Positions 43,936 through 53,511 of a stretch of DNA of 64,000 nucleotides are shown here, piece by piece. The stretch covers positions 94,265-158,264 of the forward strand of contig DF970690.1 in assembly GCA_001270045.2 (NCBI GenBank), read 5' to 3'. Each line of letters starts with the position of its first letter. Within the stretch, counting starts at the first letter, position 1. The stretch comes from Bacteroidales bacterium 6E (GTDB lineage: Bacteria > Bacteroidota > Bacteroidia > Bacteroidales > Prolixibacteraceae). The position numbers were made by a program, and so were the translations under genes. Below the pieces are notes generated by a model that worked only from the letters and a program-made list of their open reading frames with translations, ran no database searches and was not told the origin of the DNA.

Positions 43936-46554
43936 CTACAGGGAAAACCAATAACTGAGCTTGACCATTAAAGCGTTGTCGGAGGAAATTCCAGAAATCC
44001 CTTTCAGGCTATTCCATGCTGAAGAGTCGTAAATATCGCTGTCGTGAAACCTATTGTGAGTCCAAACCAAATATATGGTGGAACCAGGCCTATACTCCCA
44101 TCGAATTACAAAATTCGAACGAAGCTCCTGGTAATTAAAATCAGGATTTCCAACCAGAAAATCATAACTGCCATCTCCATCTTCATCGAGATAAATGGCA
44201 GATCCCTGCCTGTCGACCTCCGTCAAATAACTATATCGCCCGGAAGCATTGCTGGAAAGGCTTTCCTGAACCTTTTTCAGCTTTGAAAAGTGGCCCACTG
44301 ATGCATATGGACTACCATAAAACTGGAATGACAATTCAGGTGTTGCAAATATTTCAGCCCTGAGTGTAGTATATAGTGTTTTCCGATCGAGTTCTCCAAC
44401 GACATAACGGGTTTCATTATTGATTCTGCGCTGCACCACGTATTGGTTAAAATCGACGAGATCCTCATATCTCGTTTGGGACGTCAAGGTAAAACGGTTG
44501 CTCACCTTCCATTGTAAATGAACGGTATAATCAACGGATTCACCCAGAGCATTGTCGACCCATTTTCTTCGTGCACCCAAACCCAGAAAGAGTTTCTTTG
44601 AACTGTTGGTTTGCAAAAAAAGCTCTGCCGTAGTGAATGGATCAAGTCGCAAAGATGGGCCACCGCGAAGTTGTCGGGTATCAACCCGATGAAAATTTCT
44701 CACAAAATCAGCATGTAGGCTCCACAGGTTGCTAAACTTTGTGTACCCGTGCAAATTAAGGTGATTGTTGAGGTATTCACCTCCGAAGGTCCAGTCATTA
44801 CGATGATCAACCGTAAAGTAATAACTCTGGAGAATACCTTTAGGTTTGTTGACCTGATAACGCAAATTCACCCTTTGATTGACTTGGTCTGCTTCGCGTA
44901 GATACCCCAGGTCATTCAGTTCCAAACCAGGTGATCTCCAGCTAAGGGTACCAGTCGCCCTGAATTTTCCACTTTGTTTACCTCCGGTTAGCTGACCACC
45001 CCATCCTTCCATGGTATTTCTGGTATCATCCGTTTCGAGATGATCCGCGTTGATTCGCTGGAACAAATGGCGGCTATTTCGCTGCAAAGCCGAAATGGCC
45101 TCCTCGCTACCCGATATGTGTGAATAAAATGATTTCAAGTCGAGGAAGTATTTCCGGTTCTTCCAGGTATGAAGAAAATCGATTCCACCTACAGATGCCC
45201 TTTCGGGAAGAAATTCAAGATGTTCTTCCTTGATTGAACGAATTGTGGATGTAACGATTCCTCCCAGGATTGTATTGCCATCATTGAAATCTTGCTTCAA
45301 CCTTCCAACAAAATAATTGCTGAGGGGCTCGGCAGTTTCCAGCCTCGTGCCGTCAACTCCTGAAATCTCGGCATATTCTTTTCCGGTAAGGCTGTTTACA
45401 ATTCCAATAGAGGTACCCTTTTTCCCTTTTCCCGTAAGCTTTAAAGCATTCAAAATGGTAGTACCCGAAGGCATGGCCACTGTTTCACCTTCTTCTCCAA
45501 AAGGCATCCACGAAGGACTATGCCCAATCCTTCGCGAGTAAAAAAAAATATCGCTTCCGGCAGAATAATCGAGAATATTGTTTCCTTCAAGAAAGAAAGG
45601 GCGTTTTTCATCGTAAAATACCTCATAAGAGGATAGGTTCAGGATGGATGGATCAGCCTCGACTTGTCCAAAATCGGGCAGCACTGTAAAATCCAAGGTG
45701 TAATTAGACGATAAACCGATCTTGCCATCCAGACCATAACCCAGTCTTTCACTTTTTAGGCCACCTGTTACCTGTCGTCCGGCAACAAAAGGCATAATTT
45801 CAACATGACGTTTCCTGTTGACATCCCTGATACCTCTCAATTCACCAAAAATGTATACCATGGCAGGAGCATCAATGGGTATCAATTTCCATTGGTTTTC
45901 TTCACCAAGCCTGTCGATCCATCTCCAGATATGCATTCCCCATACCTGCTCCTCATTGTCACTAAACCGCAGCTGACTGAAAGGAATCCTGATTTCGACA
46001 GTCCACATTGAATCAAGGATTTGGGTACGTGCTTCCCAAACTGCATCCCAGTTTGTATCCCAAAGGTAAGCTCCCAAATGAACCAGGTCAATCTTTTGTC
46101 CGGCGGCAGAAACATTGAATTCAAAGGCAGTACTTTTATCAAAATAGGTATCCAAGGCTATACCTGCAATATCACCGCTCGTAAAATCATCACGACGTCC
46201 CATGATGGCACTTATTTTTTCAGGCTCGTCATCATAACATTTAAGGGCAACATACAAATTATCAGAATCATATAATATTTTCACCTCTGTCTTTTGGGAT
46301 GGAGACCTGCCCTGTTGCGGTTGCTGCTGAATAAAATCACCTTGCCATATTCCGTATTGAATCCAGCATTCATCTTCAAGATGACCATCTATTCGAGGTT
46401 TTATGTCAGTTCGAACCGTATGATATACACGTTTGTTTCCTGCATGGAAATTCACTAATGAATCAGATGAAAGGTTATATGAAAATTCCTGCGACAAGGC
46501 AGGATTCAGGTTTAGAAATATAAATAACAGAAATAATAAGCGGTTTAGTTCCAT
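43936..46554 (-). CDS. CBM9-like / DUF5916 outer-membrane protein
   Basis: The 872-residue protein has a signal peptide (LLFLLFIFLNLNPALSQ). A carbohydrate-binding-family-9/DOMON-like domain follows at about 50-240 (PRIDGHLEDECW, EVKILYDSDNLYVALKCYD, WTVEIRIPFSQLRF). The long C-terminal DUF5916 region, rich in alternating aromatic strands, is predicted to form an outer-membrane beta barrel and ends with the aromatic-terminated LMVKLSYWFSL. The family is frequent in Bacteroidota; its role is unknown, though sugar or haem binding is suggested for the N-terminal fold. A dyad overlaps its promoter. Confidence 0.88.
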   Translation of the reverse strand: MELNRLLFLLFIFLNLNPALSQEFSYNLSSDSLVNFHAGNKRVYHTVRTDIKPRIDGHLEDECWIQYGIWQGDFIQQQPQQGRSPSQKTEVKILYDSDNLYVALKCYDDEPEKISAIMGRRDDFTSGDIAGIALDTYFDKSTAFEFNVSAAGQKIDLVHLGAYLWDTNWDAVWEARTQILDSMWTVEIRIPFSQLRFSDNEEQVWGMHIWRWIDRLGEENQWKLIPIDAPAMVYIFGELRGIRDVNRKRHVEIMPFVAGRQVTGGLKSERLGYGLDGKIGLSSNYTLDFTVLPDFGQVEADPSILNLSSYEVFYDEKRPFFLEGNNILDYSAGSDIFFYSRRIGHSPSWMPFGEEGETVAMPSGTTILNALKLTGKGKKGTSIGIVNSLTGKEYAEISGVDGTRLETAEPLSNYFVGRLKQDFNDGNTILGGIVTSTIRSIKEEHLEFLPERASVGGIDFLHTWKNRKYFLDLKSFYSHISGSEEAISALQRNSRHLFQRINADHLETDDTRNTMEGWGGQLTGGKQSGKFRATGTLSWRSPGLELNDLGYLREADQVNQRVNLRYQVNKPKGILQSYYFTVDHRNDWTFGGEYLNNHLNLHGYTKFSNLWSLHADFVRNFHRVDTRQLRGGPSLRLDPFTTAELFLQTNSSKKLFLGLGARRKWVDNALGESVDYTVHLQWKVSNRFTLTSQTRYEDLVDFNQYVVQRRINNETRYVVGELDRKTLYTTLRAEIFATPELSFQFYGSPYASVGHFSKLKKVQESLSSNASGRYSYLTEVDRQGSAIYLDEDGDGSYDFLVGNPDFNYQELRSNFVIRWEYRPGSTIYLVWTHNRFHDSDIYDSSAWNSLKGISGISSDNALMVKLSYWFSL

Positions 46555-46556
46555 GC

Positions 46557-46581
46557 TTGAGACATTATGTTCTCAAATGTA
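46557..46581 (-). promoter_or_regulatory. Promoter and overlapping dyad before the DUF5916 gene
   Basis: Minus-strand -7 box TACATTTG (46574-46581) overlaps one arm of TTGAGA-N8-TCTCAA (46557-46576), next to the start codon at 46554. A repressor bound there could block the promoter. Confidence 0.45.
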
Positions 46582-46728
46582 TAAAATATTAAAATCTTGA
46601 ACCAGTATAGTCGAAAAAAATCACAAAAATGAACAACAAAATATCTTATAATACTGACAATCAATATCTATCAAAATTTAAGAATTTTGAATCCAAACAT
46701 CTTTTAAACTTTTTTATACTTTCACAGG

Positions 46729-46747
46729 TTTGAAATAACATTTGAAA
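46729..46747 (+). promoter_or_regulatory. Upstream TTTGAAAT-type element of the carboxylase operon
   Basis: TTTGAAATAACATTTGAAA repeats the half-site of the dyad 70 bp downstream (TTTGAAATGACATTT), giving a possible second operator. Confidence 0.4.
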
Positions 46748-46798
46748 CTAAAAATCAATTGAGGATATGTTGTGTCATATTGCAAGAGAAATTATTGG

Positions 46799-46824
46799 CT
46801 TTGAAATGACATTTCATTTCAAAG
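46799..46824 (+). promoter_or_regulatory. Ten-base dyad operator before the acyl-CoA carboxylase operon
   Basis: CTTTGAAATG and CATTTCAAAG are perfect inverted repeats, six bases apart, ending 29 bp before the ATG of the biotin carboxylase gene. It has the form of a dimeric-regulator site. Confidence 0.55.
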
Positions 46825-46853
46825 GAAATTAATAAGTAAAATTTTATGATCGC

Positions 46854-48359
46854 ATGAAACAGATCAAAAAGATTCTTGTCGCCAACAGAGGCGAAATTGC
46901 CATCAGGGTAATGCGTACCTGCAGGGAGATGGAAATCAGGACAGTTGCAGTTTATTCTGCAGCTGACCGCACCTCACTGCATGTTAGATATGCCCATGAG
47001 GCTTATTATATTGGAGAGGCACCCTCTTCGGAAAGCTACCTGAATATTGAAAAAATCATTGAAGCGGCCAAACTGAGTGGTGCCGATGCCATCCATCCCG
47101 GATATGGATTCCTGAGTGAAAATCCGGCATTTGCCTCTAGATGCAGGGAAGAAGGCATTATTTTCATTGGGCCATCTCCAGAGGTAATGTTGACGATGGG
47201 AGATAAAATCAGGGCACGTGAGGCAATGACTAAAGCCGGGATTCCGGTTGTTCCCGGCACTGAAGGTGCCATTGCCGACGAAAAGGAAGCGATCAAACTC
47301 ATCAATGAGATTGGATTACCTGTCATGATCAAGGCTTCTGCCGGTGGTGGAGGAAGGGGAATGCGCCTTGTCCATACACAGGACCAGATAGAAGCCTCAT
47401 TAAGGGCAGCCCGTTCCGAAGCCAAAACTGCTTTTGGGGATGACTCTGTTTATATCGAGAAATACATCACCTCTCCGCACCATATTGAATTTCAAATTCT
47501 TATGGACTCACATGGGAATGCGGTTCATCTTTTTGAACGGGAATGCTCAGTTCAGCGTCGTCATCAGAAAATGATTGAGGAAACTCCATCCCCACTGATG
47601 ACACCTGAATTAAGAAAAACCATGGGAGAAACTGCAGTCGCAGCGGCCAAGGCGGTTGATTATCTTGGAGCAGGCACGATTGAATTCCTGGTTGACAATG
47701 ACCTGAATTACTATTTTCTTGAAATGAACACGCGACTTCAGGTTGAGCACCCGATTACAGAACGTATCACCGGTGTCGACCTGGTCAAGCAGCAGATAAA
47801 AATTGCCATGGGCAAGCCTCTTGCATTCAAACAGGAAGACCTGAAACAAAGCGGACATGCTATCGAATGTCGGATCAATGCCGAAGACCCCGACAACAAT
47901 TTCATGCCTGCTCCCGGCAAGGTTCATAAAATCAAGGAGCCTTCAGGCCTCGGTATCAGAATAGATGGATATGTATATGAGGGATATGACATTCCCATTT
48001 ACTATGACTCCATGATCTCAAAACTGATAGTCTGGGGCAAAACCCGTGAAATTGCCATACAGCGCATGCGTCGGGCTTTATATGAATACAAGATTACCGG
48101 GGTGAAAACCTCCATCAAGTTTCTGGAAAAAATCATGGTTACCAAGGATTTTGCAGAAGGAAAATATGACACCCATTTTATAGAAAAGAATAAGGAGAAC
48201 CTTACAGGGGAGGTAGAAACCGGCAAGGAGATAGAAGACATGGTGATCATTTCGGCCTATATCGACTATCTGGAGCGAATCAGCCGTGCATACACCACAA
48301 AAGAGTTTCAACCGGCCCAAAGCCGATGGAAAAAGTCACCACAAATTCTTCACTTTTAA
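46854..48359 (+). CDS. accC: Acyl-CoA carboxylase, biotin carboxylase subunit
   Basis: This subunit carboxylates biotin on the carrier protein using ATP and bicarbonate. The 501-residue ATP-grasp enzyme has KILVANRGEIAIRVMRT at its start, the glycine-rich loop MIKASAGGGGRGMRLV, IEKYITSPHHIEFQIL, ECSVQRRHQKMIEE and EMNTRLQVEHPITE. It is about 50 residues longer at the C-terminus than E. coli AccC, which fits propionyl- or acyl-CoA carboxylase alpha chains. The biotin carrier and carboxyltransferase follow directly, so all three act as one complex. Confidence 0.94.
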   Translation: MKQIKKILVANRGEIAIRVMRTCREMEIRTVAVYSAADRTSLHVRYAHEAYYIGEAPSSESYLNIEKIIEAAKLSGADAIHPGYGFLSENPAFASRCREEGIIFIGPSPEVMLTMGDKIRAREAMTKAGIPVVPGTEGAIADEKEAIKLINEIGLPVMIKASAGGGGRGMRLVHTQDQIEASLRAARSEAKTAFGDDSVYIEKYITSPHHIEFQILMDSHGNAVHLFERECSVQRRHQKMIEETPSPLMTPELRKTMGETAVAAAKAVDYLGAGTIEFLVDNDLNYYFLEMNTRLQVEHPITERITGVDLVKQQIKIAMGKPLAFKQEDLKQSGHAIECRINAEDPDNNFMPAPGKVHKIKEPSGLGIRIDGYVYEGYDIPIYYDSMISKLIVWGKTREIAIQRMRRALYEYKITGVKTSIKFLEKIMVTKDFAEGKYDTHFIEKNKENLTGEVETGKEIEDMVIISAYIDYLERISRAYTTKEFQPAQSRWKKSPQILHF

Positions 48360-48368
48360 ATCCGTTAT

Positions 48369-48878
48369 ATGTCAGTCGAAATAAAATTAAATGACCGTTT
48401 CGCAAGGGTGGAATTGCTACAACAGAAGAACAATCTACTGAAAATAAAGGTTGATGATACCGTATATGATATCGACCTGATGCACACTGATGACGGAACC
48501 TTTTCAATCATTGAAAACAACCGTAGCCACGACATCGAATTGGTGCCTTTGGATCACCCTAAAAAGTATCTGGGTTATACCTTGTACAAGACATTTGAAG
48601 TTGAGGTTATCGACGCGGAAACCAGATATTTACTTGACAGGGTGGGTGGACAACTTGACTCAGACGAGAAAAGCATCTCTGCCCCGATGCCAGGCAAGGT
48701 CGTAAGGATACTGGTTTCAGAAGGAGACCAGGTGACCAAAGGACAAACACTGATAATCCTTGCAGCCATGAAAATGGAGAGTGAATACAAAGCACCTGTC
48801 GACGGCACCATCAGCAGAATCAGTGTTGCTGAAGGAGATACCGTTGAGGGAAACCAGATATTAATTGAAATTGAATAA
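48369..48878 (+). CDS. Biotin carboxyl carrier protein
   Basis: The 169-residue protein has a C-terminal biotinyl domain with the modification motif LAAMKMESEY (Lys135) and the usual SAPMPGKVVRILVSEGDQV hammerhead start. The N-terminal ~100 residues are a beta-rich domain like the linker/BT region of acyl-CoA carboxylases. It is nine bases after the biotin carboxylase gene and 12 before the carboxyltransferase. Confidence 0.94.
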   Translation: MSVEIKLNDRFARVELLQQKNNLLKIKVDDTVYDIDLMHTDDGTFSIIENNRSHDIELVPLDHPKKYLGYTLYKTFEVEVIDAETRYLLDRVGGQLDSDEKSISAPMPGKVVRILVSEGDQVTKGQTLIILAAMKMESEYKAPVDGTISRISVAEGDTVEGNQILIEIE

Positions 48879-48890
48879 AATCATTTCGGA

Positions 48891-50426
48891 ATGGAGTTAA
48901 AACAAAAACTTGCCTTGCTGGACGACATGAATCGTTCGGCTGAAATTGGAGGCGGACAGGAAAGAATAGAAAAGCAGCATTCCCAGGGGAAGAAGACTGC
49001 ACGTGAACGGGTCCTAAACCTTTTGGATCCCGGCACTTTTAATGAAATCGACAAACTCGTCACCCACCGAAATTATGATTTCGGTATGGAGAAGAAAAAA
49101 ATTCTGGGAGACGGGGTGATTGCCGGCTACGGTAAAATTAATGGAAGACTTGTTTATGTATTTGCCCAGGACTTTACAGTTTTTGGTGGTACCCTAAGCC
49201 GTGCCAATGCCGATAAAATTGTGAAAATACAGGAAATGGCCCTCAAAATGGGGGCACCGGTAATCGGCCTCAACGATTCGGGAGGTGCCCGAATCCAGGA
49301 AGGCGTGGAAAGCCTTGCCGGTTATGCCGATATATTTTATAATAATGTCATGTCATCAGGTGTCGTTCCCCAGATTTCTGTCATTTTGGGACCATGTGCC
49401 GGTGGTGCAGTATACTCCCCTGCACTGACTGACTTCATTTTTATGGTAAAAGAGAAGAGCCACATGTTCGTGACAGGTCCCGAGGTAATCAAAACCGTAA
49501 CCCACGAGGATGTTACCAAAGAAGATTTGGGCGGTGCCATGACACACAGTTCCAAAAGCGGCGTGGCACATTTTGTGGGCAAAGATGAAGACCAAACCTT
49601 GCAAATGGTAAGAGAACTCGTCAGTTTTCTTCCGTCCAACAACATGGAAGATGCACCTGTCAAGCCAACCATCGATCCTTCCGATCGTGAGGAATCAGCC
49701 CTTCAGGAAATAGTCCCGGCAGATCCGAACAAGCCATACGACATGCACGAAATCATCCAGAAAGTTATCGACAATAAACATTTTCTGGAAGTCCAGCCAA
49801 ATTATGCACAAAATATAATCGTTGGATTTGCCCGGTTTGCAGGTCAGCCAGTCGGTATTGTCGCCAACCAGCCGCAACATCTTGCCGGAGTACTCGACAT
49901 CAACTCCTCCGTGAAAGCCGCCAGGTTTGTCCGTTTCTGTGATTCATTCAACCTACCTTTGGTCACTTTCGTCGATGTTCCCGGTTTCCTTCCCGGAACA
50001 GCACAGGAATTCGGTGGCATCATCAAGCATGGTGCCAAATTGCTTTATGCATTTGCTGAGGCAACCGTGCCTAAAGTTACCGTGATTACCCGAAAAGCTT
50101 ATGGAGGAGCCTACGATGTGATGTCGAGCAAGCATATTGGAGGAGATGTAAACCTGGCTTATCCGACTGCCGAAATCGCGGTAATGGGTCCTGAGGGAGC
50201 CATCAATATTCTTCGTCGCGACATCGCCACCGATGACGAGAAAGCCAAAGCAGTCGAAGAATATCGCGATACCTTTGCCAATCCCTATAAAGCGGCCGCA
50301 TTAGGCTACATTGATGAAATCATCAATCCAAGGGAAACGCGAAAAAAGATTATTAACGCATTGGAAATGACTCACAACAAACGCAAGAGCAATCCGGTCA
50401 AAAAACACGGTAACATACCATTGTAA
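48891..50426 (+). CDS. pccB: Acyl-CoA carboxylase, carboxyltransferase subunit (PccB/MmdA-like)
   Basis: This subunit moves the carboxyl group from biotin to an acyl-CoA. The 511-residue crotonase-fold protein has the motifs [49 protein letters not shown] and [18 protein letters not shown]. It most resembles propionyl-CoA carboxylase beta or methylmalonyl-CoA decarboxylase alpha chains. With a dedicated biotin carboxylase in the operon, carboxylation of propionyl-CoA is the simplest reading; other acyl-CoAs cannot be excluded. A terminator follows. Confidence 0.93.
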   Translation: MELKQKLALLDDMNRSAEIGGGQERIEKQHSQGKKTARERVLNLLDPGTFNEIDKLVTHRNYDFGMEKKKILGDGVIAGYGKINGRLVYVFAQDFTVFGGTLSRANADKIVKIQEMALKMGAPVIGLNDSGGARIQEGVESLAGYADIFYNNVMSSGVVPQISVILGPCAGGAVYSPALTDFIFMVKEKSHMFVTGPEVIKTVTHEDVTKEDLGGAMTHSSKSGVAHFVGKDEDQTLQMVRELVSFLPSNNMEDAPVKPTIDPSDREESALQEIVPADPNKPYDMHEIIQKVIDNKHFLEVQPNYAQNIIVGFARFAGQPVGIVANQPQHLAGVLDINSSVKAARFVRFCDSFNLPLVTFVDVPGFLPGTAQEFGGIIKHGAKLLYAFAEATVPKVTVITRKAYGGAYDVMSSKHIGGDVNLAYPTAEIAVMGPEGAINILRRDIATDDEKAKAVEEYRDTFANPYKAAALGYIDEIINPRETRKKIINALEMTHNKRKSNPVKKHGNIPL

Positions 50427-50440
50427 GAGACAAAATACAG

Positions 50441-50475
50441 CAAAGCCTTCCTGTGATGGAAGGCTTTGTTTTTTT
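50441..50475 (+). terminator. Terminator of the carboxylase operon
   Basis: CAAAGCCTTC pairs with GAAGGCTTTG, followed by a long T-run. Confidence 0.9.
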
Positions 50476-50499
50476 AATTCACCAGTATAACAGGCTGAA

Positions 50500-52839
50500 T
50501 CATTTTCTATACCGGGCTACCCGTTCATCCTGAATTACTCCCGACCAATTCATGCCGAATGCAAAATCATACGGGTTACCTTCGGAATCAATGTAAACCT
50601 GCATATCCTGAGGCACATCCTCAAACTGGCTCTCAACCACAGCCATATTGAACGGCATTTGCATGGGAAGCAGGGCTGATGGCTCAGAATCTCCGGTCAA
50701 AATGCTCATCAGTACCTGGTCCTGAACCTGAAAATGCAAAAGAATCGCATCCGATAGAGGCTCAACCTCTTTCAGGACGAGAGGATTTGAAGTGCTTATC
50801 AACGTTATGACTGGTTTTCCGCCCATCACTTTGGCAGCTGCCTCAACACTTTTCAAATCCGAGAAATTGGAAGCTGTAAAAGTTTTGCCTTTATAAGTGC
50901 GATTTACAAATTCCTCGAAAGGACTTCCACCTGCAATGCTGGGATCACGTGCTTCATCTGCCTTATATGAAGAGTACTGCAGGCTGATTGGCACATAACC
51001 CGTACCTCCTTTCTCCCGGTCTTCAAGATCGTATCCGGTCATCCCGGAAGGGCTTTGAATAAAAACGAGAGCGACATCCGCTTCGTTTGGATTATCAGTC
51101 AATTCAAAAAAGGAACCTGCAACCTTCACATTAACTGGAGTTTCCCATCTTTCCGGAGACACATTCCCAAACCAGTCGCGCCCCGGAGCAATGTACCTTT
51201 GCGGTACGTATACTTTCAAACCCTTTTTCAGAGGCAATACCTTCTCCTTGTTCTTTACCATGACAACTGATTTCAGTTGCGCCTCATAACCAGCCTTCAT
51301 GTATTCGGGATTACCTACAACCCTTTTTGTCTCTTCGATATTAAGGTAGGGATTCTCAAATAATCCCACACGGAAAATATTGCGTAACAACCTGAGTGCC
51401 GACTCTTCAAATCGAGAACGCATCCATGCCTCCCCCTTCTCTTCCACGCCCATCCGATAGGCTGCCAGGACTGGTCCTGCATCATTGTTTCCACCGAACT
51501 GGTCACACCCGGCCATTAAAATACGATAATGCCTTTCGGCGACTGACAGGTTTTCGACGCCCCAGGGCTTGCCCTGAAAGACTTCAACGCCGGTCACGTC
51601 GCCCGTTACCATCCAGTCGGTACAGATGACCCCATCGTATCCATAGCGTCCCCTTAGAAGATCTTGAATAATGTATTTATTATATGCATTGGCTGTGTTT
51701 TCCCCATTTACCGTATCCTGATTGTATGAAATGGTATAATAGGGCATCACGGCAGATGCCATACGGGTTGGCCCATTAAGTTTGAAAGCTCCTTCAGTAA
51801 AGGGGACCAGATGCATGGCAAAGTTGTTACCGGGATAAACGGCATAAGCCCCATATCCAAAATGTCCGTCGCGGCCCCCTTCTTCCGGACCTCCTCCCGG
51901 CCAGTGTTTTACCATGGCATTGACACTATGAAATCCCCACCCCCCAAATATCACCATTGAATCCGGAGAATTCTGGAATCCATCGACATAGGCACGGGCC
52001 ATGTCGGCCGATAATATTGGATTCTCACCAAAAGTGCCATTGAAACGGTTCCATCGAGGTTCGGTTGCCAGGTCAATTTGTGGAGAAAGTGCAGTTGTGA
52101 TGCCTAATGCCCTATATTCGTGAGATGCGATCTTCCCGAACTCTTCGACCAATTGAGGATCGAAGGTTGCAGCCAAACCAAGAGATCCGGGCCACATGGA
52201 TATCTGGCCACCTGCACCATAATTATACTCTGCACTTGCATCACTTCCATGGCGTGGATCAGAACTATTGTTGGCTGGAATGCCCATGCCAATTCCTTCA
52301 ACCAAAGCCTGAACCTCATTGTTCCATCGGGCTGCCACCTCAGGACCCTGTACTCTCGTGATCAGGACGTGCCTCAGGTTATCTTCTGTGAGAAATTTCT
52401 TTTGTTGATCAGTCAGGCTCCATGGGGATACTCCACTCTCTTCCAGGGATTTTCCTTCATATGTACCCCCAAAACGGCCTCCACCTTGTGCCGGAATTGC
52501 CTGATGACCACTATATAGCATCAAACCGGCTATCTGTTCAATGCTCATCTTTCCAGCCAGATCCCTCGCACGTAGATCCACTGGCAAACGCCAGTCTTCA
52601 TAAGGATCCAATTCCCCATTTCGGTTTAGGTCCTTAAAGGCAAAACCGTGATCAATAATTAGCTGGATGCCGGAGGTAGTTGAATATCCCAAGGTCTGCC
52701 CTCCATGATTGGTTACTATTCTGATATCCCCCATCTCGCTCTCGGACCATTTGGTCTGGTTACATCCGGAATCCCCCAGGATTATGGCAACCAATGCAGT
52801 CAGTAAAAGTGAAATCCTGATACGTTGAGCTGTTTTCAT
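50500..52839 (-). CDS. Glycoside hydrolase family 3 enzyme, exported
   Basis: The 779-residue protein has an N-terminal signal (RIRISLLLTALVAIILGDSGC; the lipobox is imperfect). A GH3 (beta/alpha)8 domain follows at about 90-480 with DLAGKMSIEQIAGLMLY, NNSSDPRHGS, HWPGGGPEEGG, and the nucleophile aspartate in DGVICTDWMVTGD. The C-terminal alpha/beta sandwich contains SVVMVKNKEKVLPLKKG. Family members are beta-glucosidases, xylosidases or similar exo-enzymes. No SusC/D or other glycosidase is adjacent. The gene reads toward the pccB terminator. Confidence 0.93.
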   Translation of the reverse strand: MKTAQRIRISLLLTALVAIILGDSGCNQTKWSESEMGDIRIVTNHGGQTLGYSTTSGIQLIIDHGFAFKDLNRNGELDPYEDWRLPVDLRARDLAGKMSIEQIAGLMLYSGHQAIPAQGGGRFGGTYEGKSLEESGVSPWSLTDQQKKFLTEDNLRHVLITRVQGPEVAARWNNEVQALVEGIGMGIPANNSSDPRHGSDASAEYNYGAGGQISMWPGSLGLAATFDPQLVEEFGKIASHEYRALGITTALSPQIDLATEPRWNRFNGTFGENPILSADMARAYVDGFQNSPDSMVIFGGWGFHSVNAMVKHWPGGGPEEGGRDGHFGYGAYAVYPGNNFAMHLVPFTEGAFKLNGPTRMASAVMPYYTISYNQDTVNGENTANAYNKYIIQDLLRGRYGYDGVICTDWMVTGDVTGVEVFQGKPWGVENLSVAERHYRILMAGCDQFGGNNDAGPVLAAYRMGVEEKGEAWMRSRFEESALRLLRNIFRVGLFENPYLNIEETKRVVGNPEYMKAGYEAQLKSVVMVKNKEKVLPLKKGLKVYVPQRYIAPGRDWFGNVSPERWETPVNVKVAGSFFELTDNPNEADVALVFIQSPSGMTGYDLEDREKGGTGYVPISLQYSSYKADEARDPSIAGGSPFEEFVNRTYKGKTFTASNFSDLKSVEAAAKVMGGKPVITLISTSNPLVLKEVEPLSDAILLHFQVQDQVLMSILTGDSEPSALLPMQMPFNMAVVESQFEDVPQDMQVYIDSEGNPYDFAFGMNWSGVIQDERVARYRK

Positions 52840-53255
52840 AAGTTTGGCATTTAATTATTTATGATTTTCAGATTTGTCTAATACCATGACAAGGCAAGTT
52901 AAATTTTCATGCGATTCTGGATACATGTTTAAGATCCTGGCATAAAAAAATCATTGAAGTGGCAATAACTTGACTTAACTGCTTAAAAATAAACAGTTTT
53001 TTTAGATTATTTATCACCCGATAAAGGAAAATCATGACCCTTTTAACCAATATGGAAAGAGAGAATTTCAAGTCGACATTTGATTTCAGACAAATTATCT
53101 CTTTGAAAACTTATTAGTGGGTTCATCCCATTTTTTGGACGAAACAACTTCTTTAAAAGCTGATTGAAGCCAAAATCCGGACCAGACTTAACCTGTAAAG
53201 TGATTTGACGACACCCTGCCAACTATCCTGTCAGGCTCGTTCCGGTCTTGTGCCT

Positions 53256-53365
53256 CTTATTGGTTTCTCCATTGTTTCTGCATAGTTTTTCCATAGTTAT
53301 TCCATTTTTAAATGGCAAAATAATGGTAATGGTATGTCAAAACCATGGTCATAGCAATAAGGGGG
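53256..53365. repeat. Degenerate 11-bp-period element
   Basis: Consecutive 11-base units start CTTATTGGTTT, CTCCATTGTTT, CTGCATAGTTT, TTCCATAGTTA, TTCCATTTTTA. They continue loosely as AATGG-type units to AATAAGGGGGTCGGGACCAA. Period, ATAGTT core and the GGG...GACCAA end match the block at 19367-19470. Confidence 0.6.
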
Positions 53366-53442
53366 TCGGGACCAATTCCAATGGCAATGAGCACATGGAT
53401 AGAGTGAAAACAATGGGTATCATCAACCTGTTTTGAAGAAAT

Positions 53443-53482
53443 AAAGTAAGGGCTGACCCAGAAGTGAGTCAGCCCTTACTTT
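53443..53482. terminator. Bidirectional terminator after the CARDB lipoprotein gene
   Basis: AAAGTAAGGGCTGAC pairs perfectly with GTCAGCCCTTACTTT (15 bp). It lies 30 bp past the stop of the minus-strand gene. Confidence 0.85.
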
Positions 53483-53511
53483 AATGTTATTTCTACATTT
53501 TATGGCTCATT

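Larger units (their letters stand above)
52840..53511. other. 672-bp intergenic region upstream of GH3
   Basis: It contains a repeat element with an 11-base period (about 53256-53365), a GGG-rich block resembling that at 19450, and a strong terminator (53443-53482). A plus-strand 62-codon frame over the repeat has no coding character and was not called. Confidence 0.65.

Noticed and set aside
53248..53436. 62-codon plus-strand frame upstream of GH3
   Set aside because: It lies over the degenerate 11-bp repeat element, has low-complexity composition and no ribosome-binding or promoter signal.
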